This document shows positions 1-8,985 of a stretch of 64,000 bases of DNA, in pieces. This stretch comes from Desulfopila aestuarii DSM 18488. GTDB taxonomy: Bacteria; Desulfobacterota; Desulfobulbia; Desulfobulbales; Desulfocapsaceae. Where the stretch lies: the NCBI RefSeq assembly GCF_900143695.1, contig NZ_FRFE01000027.1, positions 1 to 64,000 on the forward strand, read 5' to 3'. The notes below the pieces were generated by a model. It made no database searches. It was not told the DNA's origin and worked only from the letters and a program-made list of their open reading frames with translations. Every line of letters starts with the position of its first letter. Within the stretch, counting starts at the first letter, position 1. The translations under genes were made by a program, and so were the position numbers.

Positions 1-242
1 CAGAAGAATGTATGCAGTTCGCTATCCTTTTCATCAAGAGATACCCATATTCCCGGATACTGACAGCACTCCATCCAGCTGCTGACCAGCGTACTCTTAC
101 CATAACCAGCTGGGGCGGAAATCAGGGTGCATGATTGTTTTTGCCCACGGTTGAGCAGATCATGCAGCCGTGGTCGGGCTATCGTGCCTACCGCGTCTCG
201 CGGTCTCTGCAACTTGGTGATAAGAATTTTGCTTGATGGCAT
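1..242 (-). CDS. MalT/LuxR-type ATP-dependent regulator, N-terminal part (gene runs off the window)
   Basis: Reading leftward from the ATG at 242, the frame stays open to base 1 (80 codons). It begins with a stretch of the type ILITKLQRPR, then RPRLHDLLNRG, and a Walker A motif APAGYGKST near residue 47, followed by WMECC and WVSLDEKDSE. This order is characteristic of the N-terminus of large MalT-like (STAND NTPase) transcription factors of about 900 residues, which end in a LuxR-type DNA-binding domain. That C-terminal part lies outside the window, so its targets cannot be read. No neighbouring gene shares its strand for several kilobases. The family call is firm because spacing and motifs match; the inducer is unknown. 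Confidence 0.85.
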   Translation of the reverse strand, partial: MPSSKILITKLQRPRDAVGTIARPRLHDLLNRGQKQSCTLISAPAGYGKSTLVSSWMECCQYPGIWVSLDEKDSELHTFF

Positions 243-1187
243 TACTGGATACTATACCTAAGAAGAGTTCACCCAAGGGGCAGACTGATATGCCCTGATC
301 GTTCAAGTAACGGCATCCTGGCGCAACAGAGCGACAAGCCACCAGATATACCAATCATTTACACTAAGCCTAAATGCCCAGGATATCCATAGTATGGAAA
401 AGATCCTACAAAACATCAATATACCCGGCAAGCAACAGATTACAAATGCGAGATGGTTATCTACCAGGTTTTTCTCTCGCTTTCTCAGAAAACCTTTTTT
501 CAACAAAACGGATGCGCTGGATATTTGCCATTACAAAAGCTGTAATTCAACCAAACATGATTGAGCCCAAGGGTTTCACAACAATACAGCGATCAGTTGA
601 GGAAAAACTGACTCAAAAGGCTACTTCCGCAAGGCAGACCGAGTAGATTGGGAGATTCAAAGAGGCGAAAGTGACAGGAGGACCTGGCACCTATACAATG
701 GAGATTTTGCTAAGCTGCTTTTTCCCTATCCCAACCAACCCTGCCCAATAGTCTTCTTGCTGTAAAAGCGTGGACACATAGCTAAACCAAATCTCATATC
801 AATGATTTAGATCTATCTTTAAGATTAGTATCGGCAGTCCCAGTAACTTCTCAGGCCTGGCAGTTTGAGGTGTTTCCTGAGTATACGTAACAAAGCCTCT
901 CCTTAAGTGCTCTCAGATTTTTTGTGCAAATATTTGAGAACAGAATCACCTGACACCAAGTGCAATCTTGAGACCATTTATTATAGAAATCTATGCAGAA
1001 CTTATGATATCGTCCACAGCTCACCGTCATTACCAAACTGCACCATTTGACTTTTCAACCCAGACACATTTGCCAAATGCGGGTACAAATGAGGGTATAT
1101 TTTTTATTAGATAAGCAATTTAAATGTATGATACTGTTTATACATGATTTATATCATCATGTTTGGCTCCCGCCCCAACCAGTAAAT

Positions 1188-1224
1188 AAAAGGGCTTTTC
1201 GGATTATTCCGGAAAGCCCTTTTG
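1188..1224. terminator. Rho-independent terminator, bidirectional
   Basis: The arms AAAAGGGCTTTTCGG and CCGGAAAGCCCTTTT are separated by a six-base loop and followed by T-rich sequence on both strands. No coding gene ends nearby, so it either ends a non-coding RNA or is left from a lost gene. Confidence 0.8.
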
Positions 1225-1677
1225 TTATTTCAATGATTGCTACTTCACACCCTTAAATGAGATGACAAAAGCACTGTTTCGCAACAGCAGGAGGTAATGC
1301 GCAGTCCTGCATGACCTCTGTGTATTATTAGTATTACACGAGACACATCACCAGGCGCTAATCTTGCAGATATAAAGTTAAGGGCTGACACAGTCGAAAA
1401 ACTGTAGACAATCCATTTCAGCTTCTACAGTAATAGGTATTTTTTCCCATGTTATCTTATATAATTACAACTTTCTTCCTGACTGAAGCTCTTCGCTCCA
1501 CTTAAGAGTTGTTAATCAGGACGATCGTTAACGATTTCAATTATGCAATACGGCTTTCAATACTGACATTCGTTTCGAGGTGAATGGCACAATATACATA
1601 TCCTTTTTGAGGATTAGGCCAATGAATGGTAAGATGTAGTATATCTTGGCTTCGATATACAAGAGCAAGCATGAAGA

Positions 1678-1700
1678 CATGTCATTATCTTACTGACATG
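1678..1700. promoter_or_regulatory. Inverted repeat in the flagellin leader
   Basis: CATGTCA and TGACATG flank nine bases, about 75 bases before the flagellin start. It could be an operator or a leader hairpin. I saw no sigma-28 or sigma-54 promoter with correct spacing, so the flagellin promoter itself stays unassigned. Confidence 0.35.
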
Positions 1701-1772
1701 ACGAGATTTCACGCTTTTCCATGGATATAGAAGGTACCTTGAAAAAAACGTGACAAGATACGGAGGCATTTA

Positions 1773-2585
1773 ATGGTAAGCTCAATCAATAGCAATGTGA
1801 ACGTTTCTCACCAGCTTTCCAACACCCAGGCAGGGATAGACAAATCAGCATCCCGCCTAAGCAGTGGTCGCAGGATCACTAGTGCCAAAGACGATGCCGC
1901 CGGACTGGCAATTTCCGACAGAATGAACTCCCAGGTGCGAGGAGTTAACCAGGCAATCAGAAATACCAATGATGGCATCTCGCTAGCCCAGACTGCAGAT
2001 GGCGCACTGAATGAGTCGTCCGGTATTCTTCAGCGAATGCGTGAACTGGCCGTTCAGTCGAGCAACGGCATCTACAACGGCAATGACAGGCAATCGATGA
2101 ATGCCGAATTTTCTCAGCTCCAATCAGAATTAGACCGTATAGCCGGGACAACCAGTTTCAATGGTAAAAATGTTCTTGATGGCAGCATGGAAAGCGGTGC
2201 AAATTTCCAGGTCGGAGCCAATGGCGGCGAGTTTATTAACGTATCCATCAACGGTGCAACCCAGAAAGACCTGGGCACAGAATCACTTAATATTCTCACC
2301 GGAGAAAATGCCCAGAACGCCCTCAGCGCCATTGACGAAGCCCTGACCAGTGTTTCAGAATCCAGAGGGGCACTGGGGTCTGTTCTTAATCGTTTTGAAT
2401 CGACCGCTTCCAACCTTGGAAATATTTCCGAAAATGTGGCAGCCTCTGAGTCGAGAATTGGTGATGCTGATGTCGCGATGGAAGTATCTAATAAGTTGAA
2501 AAACAGGATTCTCCAACAAGCAGGGGTTTCTATTCAGGCCCAGGCAAATCATCAGGCAGAAAGCATGCTAGGATTACTGAAATAA
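1773..2585 (+). CDS. fliC: Flagellin
   Basis: This encodes the flagellar filament protein, exported through the flagellar type III apparatus and polymerised outside the cell. The 270-residue product has the conserved N-terminal D0/D1 helices (SRLSSGRRI near residue 27, [12 protein letters not shown] near 40, [10 protein letters not shown] near 87). It also has the conserved C-terminal helix ending in [16 protein letters not shown]. The variable surface domain between them is very short, giving a compact flagellin near the small end of the family. An excellent Shine-Dalgarno (GGAGG, 1762-1766) fixes the start. No other flagellar genes are nearby, so this is a detached, singly expressed filament gene; assembly genes must lie elsewhere. 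Other paralogues may exist in the genome. Confidence 0.97.
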   Translation: MVSSINSNVNVSHQLSNTQAGIDKSASRLSSGRRITSAKDDAAGLAISDRMNSQVRGVNQAIRNTNDGISLAQTADGALNESSGILQRMRELAVQSSNGIYNGNDRQSMNAEFSQLQSELDRIAGTTSFNGKNVLDGSMESGANFQVGANGGEFINVSINGATQKDLGTESLNILTGENAQNALSAIDEALTSVSESRGALGSVLNRFESTASNLGNISENVAASESRIGDADVAMEVSNKLKNRILQQAGVSIQAQANHQAESMLGLLK

Positions 2586-2597
2586 ACACACCACATT

Positions 2598-2825
2598 ATG
2601 AAAAAGGACAACATCACGACATGCTCCAAATGCGGCCAGCAACTCCGCCTTCCCAGAAATATTGGCGGCATGCTCATGGAATGCCCATCCTGTGGCCACA
2701 CGTTTGGAACAGACTTCCGGCTGGGTGGGGTCCGTGAAACTCCCACCCAAGGATTGCCGGCAACCATCTTTAACTTGCCATACCGAATTGCCCGCGCATT
2801 GTTTCGACGTTTTTTCTCAAGGTAG
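2598..2825 (+). CDS. Small zinc-ribbon protein
   Basis: This is a 75-residue protein with two CxxC knuckles, CSKCG near residue 9 and CPSCG near residue 29, separated by about 17 residues. The spacing and the sequence LRLPRNIGG fit a small zinc ribbon of the kind seen in many Desulfobacterota. The tail after residue 45 is basic, ends in RRFFSR, and has no recognised domain. The gene starts 12 bases after flagellin stops, so it may be carried on the flagellin transcript. Its ribosome-binding site is weak. Function is unknown; a nucleic-acid or protein-binding role is only suggested by the fold. Confidence 0.7.
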   Translation: MKKDNITTCSKCGQQLRLPRNIGGMLMECPSCGHTFGTDFRLGGVRETPTQGLPATIFNLPYRIARALFRRFFSR

Positions 2826-3117
2826 ATTTTTTAATGATTACGTATTGGGGCAATCGACGAACTCTTTTCCTGCTCTCTTAGTGTACATTGTGCCAGGATC
2901 GATCCGCCACGTCAGAAATATGCTCGAGACTGACACCACCCTCTGAGAATTTCCCTCCTCACTCGGCCATTTCGTATCCGAGAAAAACCGAAACCATGGG
3001 TTCGCCAATCAAAGCAACACCTTTTTTCACCTTTCTCGAGCGACCTATACATCTATTTTTCTGTCATTCTTTACGATAGTCATTACAGTCAACCTCTGCT
3101 TTACGTGAATATCATTA

Positions 3118-3144
3118 TTTACAATCATTCACAGAGGCTATAAT
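3118..3144 (+). promoter_or_regulatory. Possible sigma-70 promoter
   Basis: A perfect TATAAT at 3139-3144 is preceded by TTTACA at 3118, but the spacer is only 15 bases, shorter than the ideal 17. It lies 75 bases before the small gene at 3219, which has its own terminator. Together they look like a single-gene transcription unit. Confidence 0.4.
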
Positions 3145-3218
3145 ATGGTTCATCAGGATTGGATGCAGGAGATTCTGTCTCCATTCCCGTTATTTCACAC
3201 TATCTAGTGAGGAACCAT

Positions 3219-3407
3219 ATGGATCGCACCACTAAACCGAAAAAGCGAAAACAACCGAATCCAACTCAACCTGAGTCGCTCCACAAAGATAACGATATAT
3301 TTACCACAGACATGCGGTTTGTCGTTACCCGCAGCAAGCTCAACGCTTTAGTGGATGAATTTGACGAAAGCGTGCCTGTTTATTCAAACCCACCGGTATA
3401 TAATTAA
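3219..3407 (+). CDS. Small basic protein of unknown function
   Basis: I do not recognise this 62-residue protein. Its N-terminal third is rich in lysine, proline and glutamine (KPKKRKQPNP). The C-terminal half (TDMRFVVTRSKLNALVDEFDES) looks like a short amphipathic segment. I chose the ATG at 3219 because GAGG lies a few bases upstream. The frame is also open from 3159, but that region has no ribosome-binding site and seems untranslated. A consensus -10 box upstream and a strong terminator 40 bases downstream support a real, independently transcribed gene. It could still be a chance frame. Confidence 0.5.
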   Translation: MDRTTKPKKRKQPNPTQPESLHKDNDIFTTDMRFVVTRSKLNALVDEFDESVPVYSNPPVYN

Positions 3408-3446
3408 CGCGATACCGTCTTATTCGGGTGTCAGAAGAAAGATACG

Positions 3447-3478
3447 AGCCCCCTCCATTTTGGAGTGGGGCTTTTTTT
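3447..3478 (+). terminator. Rho-independent terminator
   Basis: AGCCCCCTCCA, a TTTT loop and TGGAGTGGGGCT form a stem followed by seven T residues. It ends the small transcript read from 3219. Confidence 0.9.
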
Positions 3479-3614
3479 ATTTCAGATTGATCTAAAAAAT
3501 TCAGCGAGTTCCTGGTTCATTCATCCAAGCATACTCTTCACCGTTGACACGCTTCCTGCCGCACCCTTAATGGTTACTGAAAGATTTATGGGACCATTTT
3601 AGCCACACAAAAAA

Positions 3615-3650
3615 AACGGCCACTGAGAGAGTCTTCTCTAAGTGGCCGTT
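3615..3650 (-). terminator. Rho-independent terminator of the tRNA-Thr unit
   Basis: AACGGCCACT and AGTGGCCGTT pair, with an additional inner AGAGA/TCTCT pairing. On the minus strand the stem is followed by eight T residues. It lies immediately after the tRNA 3' end. Confidence 0.9.
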
Positions 3651-3655
3651 ATAAT

Positions 3656-3731
3656 TGGAGCCAGCAAGCGGGATCGAACCGCTGGCCTGCGCTTTACGAG
3701 AGCGCCGCTCTACCAACTGAGCTATGCTGGC
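3656..3731 (-). tRNA. tRNA-Thr, anticodon CGU
   Basis: The sequence folds as a full cloverleaf. The acceptor stem is GCCAGCA/TGCTGGC, the D arm contains AGTTGGTAGA, the anticodon loop is CTCGTAA with CGT in the middle, and the T loop is TTCGATC. The CCA end is encoded. It decodes the ACG threonine codon. It stands alone, with a promoter upstream and a terminator directly downstream. Confidence 0.96.
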
Positions 3732-3747
3732 TTAGCATTGTTGTGCC

Positions 3748-3776
3748 TATATAGCAGGTAATTATTGAAAATTCAA
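3748..3776 (-). promoter_or_regulatory. Sigma-70 promoter of tRNA-Thr
   Basis: On the minus strand TTGAAT and TATATA are separated by exactly 17 bases. The -10 box ends 17 bases before the tRNA 5' end. Confidence 0.65.
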
Positions 3777-3871
3777 CTCCTATGACATATAAGAAAGTCT
3801 AATCTGATAAATCTGCCAATTGGAACGTTACAATATAATTTCAATAATTTACTGATCACTTCCCTCATAAC

Positions 3872-5326
3872 ATGTCGCACTCGGTACGCAAATCTCTTCT
3901 CGCTTTTGTTTCAATTTCTTGTTTTGCAGCAGCCATAATCTTACTCATCAGCTGCAGCAGCGAGACAGAGAAACTGGCCGGCACCTGTGGTTCCTGCCAT
4001 ACCACAACCCCCGACACCAACCATCAGCTATCGTGTACCGTCTGCCATCAAGGCGATCCGGAGGCAAAAGACAAGGACAAAGCCCATGCCAATATGCTTG
4101 CTCGCCCAGCCCACCCTGACAACTTTGCCACCACCTGCGGCAACTGTCACACCTATCAAACTGAACAGCTTGCCCATGCAAGCCATTACACGCTCAACAA
4201 TGCGGTGAACTTGGTCAGAACCGCATTCGGCGCAACAGACCAGATTGACACGCTCATTGACATCCCGATATCAGAAGATCCTGAAAACATAACTCAACTC
4301 GCCGACGATATGCTGCGACGGCGCTGTTTGCGCTGTCACCTTTTCTCACCTGGGGATGATTATACTGCGACCAGACGTGGCATCGGCTGCGCTGCCTGCC
4401 ATATGCAATACAAGGAAGGTAAACTGACCAACCACACCTTCAATTCCCACCCTGCCGATGAGCAATGCCTGGCCTGCCATTACGGCAACAGGGTCGGATT
4501 TGATTACTTTGGCCGTTTCGAACACGATTTCAACGTCGAGTATCGCACCCCATACACTGCCGCGCCAACAACAGATCGTCCTTACGGAGTAGATTATCAC
4601 GACCTTACGCCGGACATCCATCAACAGAAGGGACTCGGCTGTATCGATTGCCATAGCGGAAACGAGTTGATGAACGCCAGAGATCCGGAAAACGTTACCG
4701 CCTGCGCTGACTGCCATGATACCAAGAGATTAGACGACAAACTGCCTGCAGGGGTACAGAAAAGTTCTGATGGTTACAATCTCCTGGCAAAAGGTGATGG
4801 CAAACAACATCCTATCCCCCTTCTTCAGCACCCCGCTCACTTCACAGAAACCGACGTGAGTTGCCAGGCCTGTCACGCCCAGTGGAGCTTCGATGATGTC
4901 AAAACCCATCTGCTCCGAGCCGATATCGAGGAATATGAGAGCTGGTCAAGGTTGACAGTTCAGGGCAGCTCCGAGCTTGAGTGGCTCCTGGAAAACAACC
5001 TGGATTTTGATAAAGAAGAACTTCCACCCATGGCAACCGATACAATTACCTACAAAAAACGGCTCGGAATATGGTATAAGGGGTATAGCATGCGACGCTG
5101 GGAATCAATCCCGCTTGGGCGAACGGAAAACGGCATCATTTCTGTTATGCGGCCAGAACTCAACCTTTCCCTCTCATGGATCGACGAGGACGAGACGGTC
5201 AGGTTTGACGGACACAACGCGGCAGCCGCTAATCACGGTCTCCTGCCCTACACTCCGCACACTACTGGCCCGGCAGGAGTTTTCTACGAACAGCGCATCC
5301 GTTCCTTCCGCAAAGCGGAAGAATAG
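3872..5326 (+). CDS. Nine-haem c-type cytochrome lipoprotein
   Basis: The 484-residue protein starts with a lipoprotein signal whose lipobox LISC places the lipidated cysteine at residue 28. Nine CxxCH haem-binding motifs follow: CGSCH, CTVCH, CGNCH, CLRCH, CAACH, CLACH, CIDCH, CADCH and CQACH. All lie within the first three quarters. The last 150 residues carry no haem motif and probably form a separate cap. It should sit in the periplasm, tethered to a membrane, passing electrons in respiration or to extracellular acceptors. No other cytochrome or membrane redox gene adjoins it, so its partners cannot be named. It resembles octahaem/nitrite-reductase-like multihaem proteins only in general plan. 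Confidence 0.88.
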   Translation: MSHSVRKSLLAFVSISCFAAAIILLISCSSETEKLAGTCGSCHTTTPDTNHQLSCTVCHQGDPEAKDKDKAHANMLARPAHPDNFATTCGNCHTYQTEQLAHASHYTLNNAVNLVRTAFGATDQIDTLIDIPISEDPENITQLADDMLRRRCLRCHLFSPGDDYTATRRGIGCAACHMQYKEGKLTNHTFNSHPADEQCLACHYGNRVGFDYFGRFEHDFNVEYRTPYTAAPTTDRPYGVDYHDLTPDIHQQKGLGCIDCHSGNELMNARDPENVTACADCHDTKRLDDKLPAGVQKSSDGYNLLAKGDGKQHPIPLLQHPAHFTETDVSCQACHAQWSFDDVKTHLLRADIEEYESWSRLTVQGSSELEWLLENNLDFDKEELPPMATDTITYKKRLGIWYKGYSMRRWESIPLGRTENGIISVMRPELNLSLSWIDEDETVRFDGHNAAAANHGLLPYTPHTTGPAGVFYEQRIRSFRKAEE

Positions 5327-5427
5327 CCCAAATTTGTATCACGACAAGTTCGTTGCACTTGATTGTTTTTTATACGGATTGTTGGATATTTCAAAACAAA
5401 TTTAACAACAGTCATGGATTGGTAACG

Positions 5428-6291
5428 ATGCAGATCACACGCCTTAAAACGACAGGAAAGGTTGCTACCTTCCTCATCTGCGCCAGCCTTGCGGCGACAC
5501 TTCTTTCCGGCTGCGCCTCAAAATCCCCGACCTACAGTAAAAGCGGGAAAAGCAAATGGTCTGACCCAACCCAGGCACCATATGTCATAAAAAACAAAAC
5601 ATATTATCCCATTCCGGACGCTACGGGGTTTAAGGAGAAAGGTCTCGCCTCATGGTATGGTGATTATTTTCATGGCCGCCCCACCTCCAACGGTGAGCGG
5701 TATGATATGTATGGAATGACTGCTGCTCACAAAATCCTGCCAATGAACACCTTGTTACGGGTGCGCAATCTCAACAATGGCAAGGAAACGATTGTGCGAG
5801 TCAATGACAGAGGGCCATTCGTCGATGGCCGTATTATCGATCTGAGTTATACCGCCGCAGAGGAGCTGGATATTGTCGGACCTGGCACGTCGCGTGTGGA
5901 AATTATCGCAATTCCTGCGAACAATCAGAATGATCTGCAACTGATGGCAGCTGCTTCCAAACCCGAACCGCAGCCTCAGACCACCAAGTCACAACCTCAA
6001 ACAATCAAATCGTTACGTCAGCCCATCAAGACACAACGGCAGGCTGAAAACGTGACTGAAAAACAATTTTATGTGCAAGTTGGTAAATACAATCAGCTGG
6101 AAAACGCCTTAAAACTCAAAAAACGTTTCACCGACTCCGGCCATGCCGCATTCATACAGACAGAAGGCGATCCAACCCAGCCCAGCTACCAGGTGCATGT
6201 CTTTGCGGGAAGAGAACTGGCTATCGCCAAAAAAGCAGAAGCCGCTCTATTGCAGAACGGCTACAGTGGCGCTTCTCTGGTGGTTCGATAA
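5428..6291 (+). CDS. rlpA: RlpA-like septal ring lipoprotein with SPOR domain
   Basis: The product has a lipoprotein signal (lipobox LSGC near residue 30) and a double-psi beta-barrel RlpA domain. The catalytic-type sequence GLASWYGDYFHGRPTSNGE is followed by AAHKILPMNT and VRVNDRGPFV. After a low-complexity QPQTTKSQPQ linker it ends in a SPOR domain that binds denuded peptidoglycan. RlpA proteins cleave glycan strands lacking stem peptides at the division site. I start at ATG 5428 because the signal peptide begins there; the same frame is open from 5353, but those 25 codons do not look like a leader. The gene is convergent with trpF. Confidence 0.92.
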   Translation: MQITRLKTTGKVATFLICASLAATLLSGCASKSPTYSKSGKSKWSDPTQAPYVIKNKTYYPIPDATGFKEKGLASWYGDYFHGRPTSNGERYDMYGMTAAHKILPMNTLLRVRNLNNGKETIVRVNDRGPFVDGRIIDLSYTAAEELDIVGPGTSRVEIIAIPANNQNDLQLMAAASKPEPQPQTTKSQPQTIKSLRQPIKTQRQAENVTEKQFYVQVGKYNQLENALKLKKRFTDSGHAAFIQTEGDPTQPSYQVHVFAGRELAIAKKAEAALLQNGYSGASLVVR

Positions 6292-6325
6292 TGACAGACA
6301 AAAAAACGAGGATTAAAGTACCGAT

Positions 6326-6991
6326 TCAGACTGCAGATGCCAATTCTCTGTCAACGCTTCTCACCAGTTCGACAAATTGCTGCAGTTTCGCATGATCTTT
6401 TTTCCCCGGTTCTTCTTCCACACCTGAATTGACGTCAACAGCAAACGGCCGAACAGTTTTTATAGCTGCAGCCACATTCTCGACCGAAATTCCTCCCGCC
6501 AGCAGAATGGGCAGCTTCAACCCAAGGGACTCTATCATCGACCAATCGAAAGCCTTCCCAGTGCCACCCTCCTGCCCCTGAACAAAGGTGTCCAGCAGGT
6601 ATCCCTTGACCGAATCCTCATAGGGTGTGAAATCAGCAGCCATGGTTTGCGACCCAACCCGAAAAGCCTTCAACAACCTGCAGGGTGTTGCCGCCTGAGC
6701 AAGTTTCTGACAATATTCCGCATCTTCGCTTCCATGCAGCTGAACGTGGGTAAGGCCGCAGTAATCGATAATTTCCTGCACCTCTACCGGGTCACTGTCG
6801 ACAAAGACCCCGACCAGATGAACAAAAGGGGGCAGCTGGGCCACAATTTCCTTCACTTTCTCCGGGGAAATGTATCGCGGGCTCTTCTCCGCAAAAATAA
6901 ACCCTATTGCATCGACTCCAGCTCGAATAGCTTCTTTTGCGTCTTCAACGGTGGTGATGCCACACACCTTGATCCGCGTTCTGCTGTGCAT
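6326..6991 (-). CDS. trpF: Phosphoribosylanthranilate isomerase
   Basis: TrpF converts N-(5-phosphoribosyl)anthranilate to the carboxyphenylamino-deoxyribulose phosphate, the third step of tryptophan synthesis. The (beta/alpha)8 barrel shows the active-site strands RIKVCGIT (catalytic Cys), VGVFVD, VQLHG, LLDTFV and LLAGGIS, with the catalytic Asp in DVNSGVE. The length of 221 residues is usual. I take the second of two adjacent ATGs because it is better spaced from AGGAG. It is the last gene of trpEGDCF. Confidence 0.95.
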   Translation of the reverse strand: MHSRTRIKVCGITTVEDAKEAIRAGVDAIGFIFAEKSPRYISPEKVKEIVAQLPPFVHLVGVFVDSDPVEVQEIIDYCGLTHVQLHGSEDAEYCQKLAQAATPCRLLKAFRVGSQTMAADFTPYEDSVKGYLLDTFVQGQEGGTGKAFDWSMIESLGLKLPILLAGGISVENVAAAIKTVRPFAVDVNSGVEEEPGKKDHAKLQQFVELVRSVDRELASAV

Positions 6992-7051
6992 CATTTCTCC
7001 TGTTGGTAATGAATTCCTGTTTTCGTTATGAACTAACGCTCCACAAAGGTA

Positions 7052-7822
7052 CTAACGTAATTCCTGCAAAAGGGTGCCGTTGTTTCCAGCCCGCATCAGT
7101 GATTCACCGATGAGTGCAGCAGCAATTCCTGCACTGGCGAGGGTCTCAATATCTTCACGGCAAGTCAGGCCTGACTCACTCACCACGGGGATTCCGGGCG
7201 GCATCAGTTTTTTCAGCCGTAGTGTTGTCCCTAAATCCATAGTGAAATCTTTAAGATTTCTGTTATTTACACCTATAAGTCCACTTCCGGCGGCAAGGGC
7301 GACATCTAATTCCTGTTCGTCATGAACCTCAACTAAGGCATCCATGCCATACTGCTCCGCCTGCTGGCGATAATCGCGCAGCTGGTGTTCATCAAGTATA
7401 GCGGCAATCAGGAGAATGGCGTCAGCACCATGTACTCTTGCCTCTTCTATCTGCAAGGGATCGATGATGAAATCTTTTCGAATCACAGGTAGCTTGATCG
7501 CGTCCCGTACCTGCATGAGATAGAGCAGGCTCCCCTGGAAAAAGTCGACATCGGTCAGCACCGATACAGCCTGCGCACCCATCTTTTCATAATTAAGGGC
7601 TATTCGTACCGGATCGAAATCATGACAGATCACCCCTTTTGACGGTGAGGCCTTTTTCACTTCTGCAATGATGGAAACCCCTGAAAAATCAAGCAGCGCT
7701 CGAATAAATCCGCGCGGAGGTTCGATATTTTTCTCTCGGAACTCAAGCGGCAGGAAGATTCCCTCCCGGCGGAGCCGGACAACTTCTTCTTTCTTACGTG
7801 CAACTATTGTATCTAAAATCAT
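7052..7822 (-). CDS. trpC: Indole-3-glycerol phosphate synthase
   Basis: TrpC closes the indole ring to give indole-3-glycerol phosphate. The barrel motifs are present: VSIIAEVKKASPSKG with the catalytic lysine, VLTDVDFFQGS, VIRKDFIID, LVEVHDEQE, IGVNNRNL and VVSESG. The ATG at 7822 gives the family's usual N-terminus (MILDTIVARKKEEV) and 256 residues. The frame remains open upstream to a TTG overlapping trpD, but the extra residues are not family-like. It sits between trpD and trpF, 44 bases after trpD. Confidence 0.96.
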   Translation of the reverse strand: MILDTIVARKKEEVVRLRREGIFLPLEFREKNIEPPRGFIRALLDFSGVSIIAEVKKASPSKGVICHDFDPVRIALNYEKMGAQAVSVLTDVDFFQGSLLYLMQVRDAIKLPVIRKDFIIDPLQIEEARVHGADAILLIAAILDEHQLRDYRQQAEQYGMDALVEVHDEQELDVALAAGSGLIGVNNRNLKDFTMDLGTTLRLKKLMPPGIPVVSESGLTCREDIETLASAGIAAALIGESLMRAGNNGTLLQELR

Positions 7823-7866
7823 TCTTTCCCTTAAGCTCTGCCAGATAACGGCAACACTTTTTGCAC

Positions 7867-8898
7867 TTATTTTCGGCAAAAAGCCGCTAGCTGGTCCAGC
7901 TTGGCCAAAGCCTTGCCAGAATCAATCAAGTCCCTTGCCATATCAACCCCTTCCTGCAGCGACTTCACCAGGTCTGCGGCAAAAAGCGCACCAGCAGCAT
8001 TCAAAAGTACCATATCACGCTTGGCTCCCACTTCACCCCCAAGTACCGACCTCACCTGCATCGCGGCCTCTTCGGCAGTGGCACCACCGCGAATCGCGTC
8101 CATATTCGCCCGGGTCAGTCCAAAATCTTCCGGCTCAATGGTGTACGATTTCACCTCACCATTGCAACCCTCAGAGATATGCGTTGTACCGGTGACGGTC
8201 ATCTCATCGAGATTTCCCTCACCCCACACCACCAAAGTTTTTTTCATACCGAGACGAACAAGCACTTCCGCCAAAACGGGCACAAGGGTTTTGCTGAAAA
8301 CACCAGTCAGTTGCACGTTGGCCCCGGCCGGATTGGTCATCGGGCCGAGAATGTTGAAAATAGTACGGATACCAATCTCGCGGCGCGGACCGATAGCATG
8401 CTTCATGGCGCCATGCAGCATTGGGGCAAACAGAAAACCAATGCCAACAGAGCGCACACACTCACCAACCTTTTCCGCCGGCATGGCAAGATCAACACCC
8501 AACGCTTCCAGGACATCGGCAGAACCGCATTTGGAAGATACAGCACGGTTACCATGCTTTGCCACCGTAACCCCTGCCGCAGCAACCACAAAGGCTGTGG
8601 TGGTAGAAACATTAAAGGTACCCGAACCGTCACCGCCAGTGCCGACAATATCCATCAGAATCTGACCATCGGCAGTGCTGACACCGGTATCGACAAAAGT
8701 CGCCTTGTCACGCATCACCCGGACAGCACCGACAATCTCATCAATGGTTTCCCCTTTCATCCTGAGCCCGGTGATAAAGGCGCCGATCTGGGCGGGAGTT
8801 GCCTCCCCTTCCATGATCACCTGCATCACCTGCTGCATTTCCTTTTCGCTCAGATGCTCCTTGTTCACCACTCGGTTGATTGCCTGGCGTATATCCAT
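7867..8898 (-). CDS. trpD: Anthranilate phosphoribosyltransferase
   Basis: TrpD transfers phosphoribosyl from PRPP to anthranilate. The glycine-rich PRPP-binding motif GTGGDGSGTFNVST lies near residue 80. KHGNRAVSSKCGSAD and the magnesium-binding region around VWGEGNLDE follow. The ATG at 8898 gives MDIRQAINRVVN, the usual TrpD start, with an AGAGGG ribosome-binding site. An alternative ATG at 8985 abuts the trpG stop (TGAATG) and would add 29 residues through translational coupling; I think the inner start more likely. The length of 343 residues is normal. Confidence 0.95.
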   Translation of the reverse strand: MDIRQAINRVVNKEHLSEKEMQQVMQVIMEGEATPAQIGAFITGLRMKGETIDEIVGAVRVMRDKATFVDTGVSTADGQILMDIVGTGGDGSGTFNVSTTTAFVVAAAGVTVAKHGNRAVSSKCGSADVLEALGVDLAMPAEKVGECVRSVGIGFLFAPMLHGAMKHAIGPRREIGIRTIFNILGPMTNPAGANVQLTGVFSKTLVPVLAEVLVRLGMKKTLVVWGEGNLDEMTVTGTTHISEGCNGEVKSYTIEPEDFGLTRANMDAIRGGATAEEAAMQVRSVLGGEVGAKRDMVLLNAAGALFAADLVKSLQEGVDMARDLIDSGKALAKLDQLAAFCRK

Positions 8899-8985
8899 TC
8901 TGTTTGCGCCCTCTTCTGATACCGTTATTAATAATGTTGTTTCTGCATATTTTTCGCCATTCGTCACTGGTACGACCCTGACCAT

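Larger units (their letters stand above)
243..1772. other. 1.5 kb stretch without a convincing gene
   Basis: Open frames here are short (60-90 codons), have unusual composition and no good ribosome-binding site, and none gives a recognisable product. It is AT-richer than its surroundings. It contains a strong terminator at 1188-1224 with no obvious gene feeding it, and a 7-bp inverted repeat at 1678-1700 in the flagellin leader. It probably holds the divergent control regions of the MalT-like regulator and flagellin, plus possibly an untranslated RNA or the remains of a lost gene. Confidence 0.5.

Noticed and set aside
374-646. Plus-strand frame of 90 codons in the gene-poor region
   Set aside because: Composition is unlike a protein, there is no ribosome-binding site and no family signal.
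1643-1665. Possible sigma-28 promoter for flagellin (TAAGATG ... TTCGATAT)
   Set aside because: The spacing is about two bases too long and the -10 part matches poorly.
7901-8665. Plus-strand frame of 254 codons opposite trpD
   Set aside because: It is antisense to trpD with serine/proline-rich low-complexity translation typical of shadow frames.
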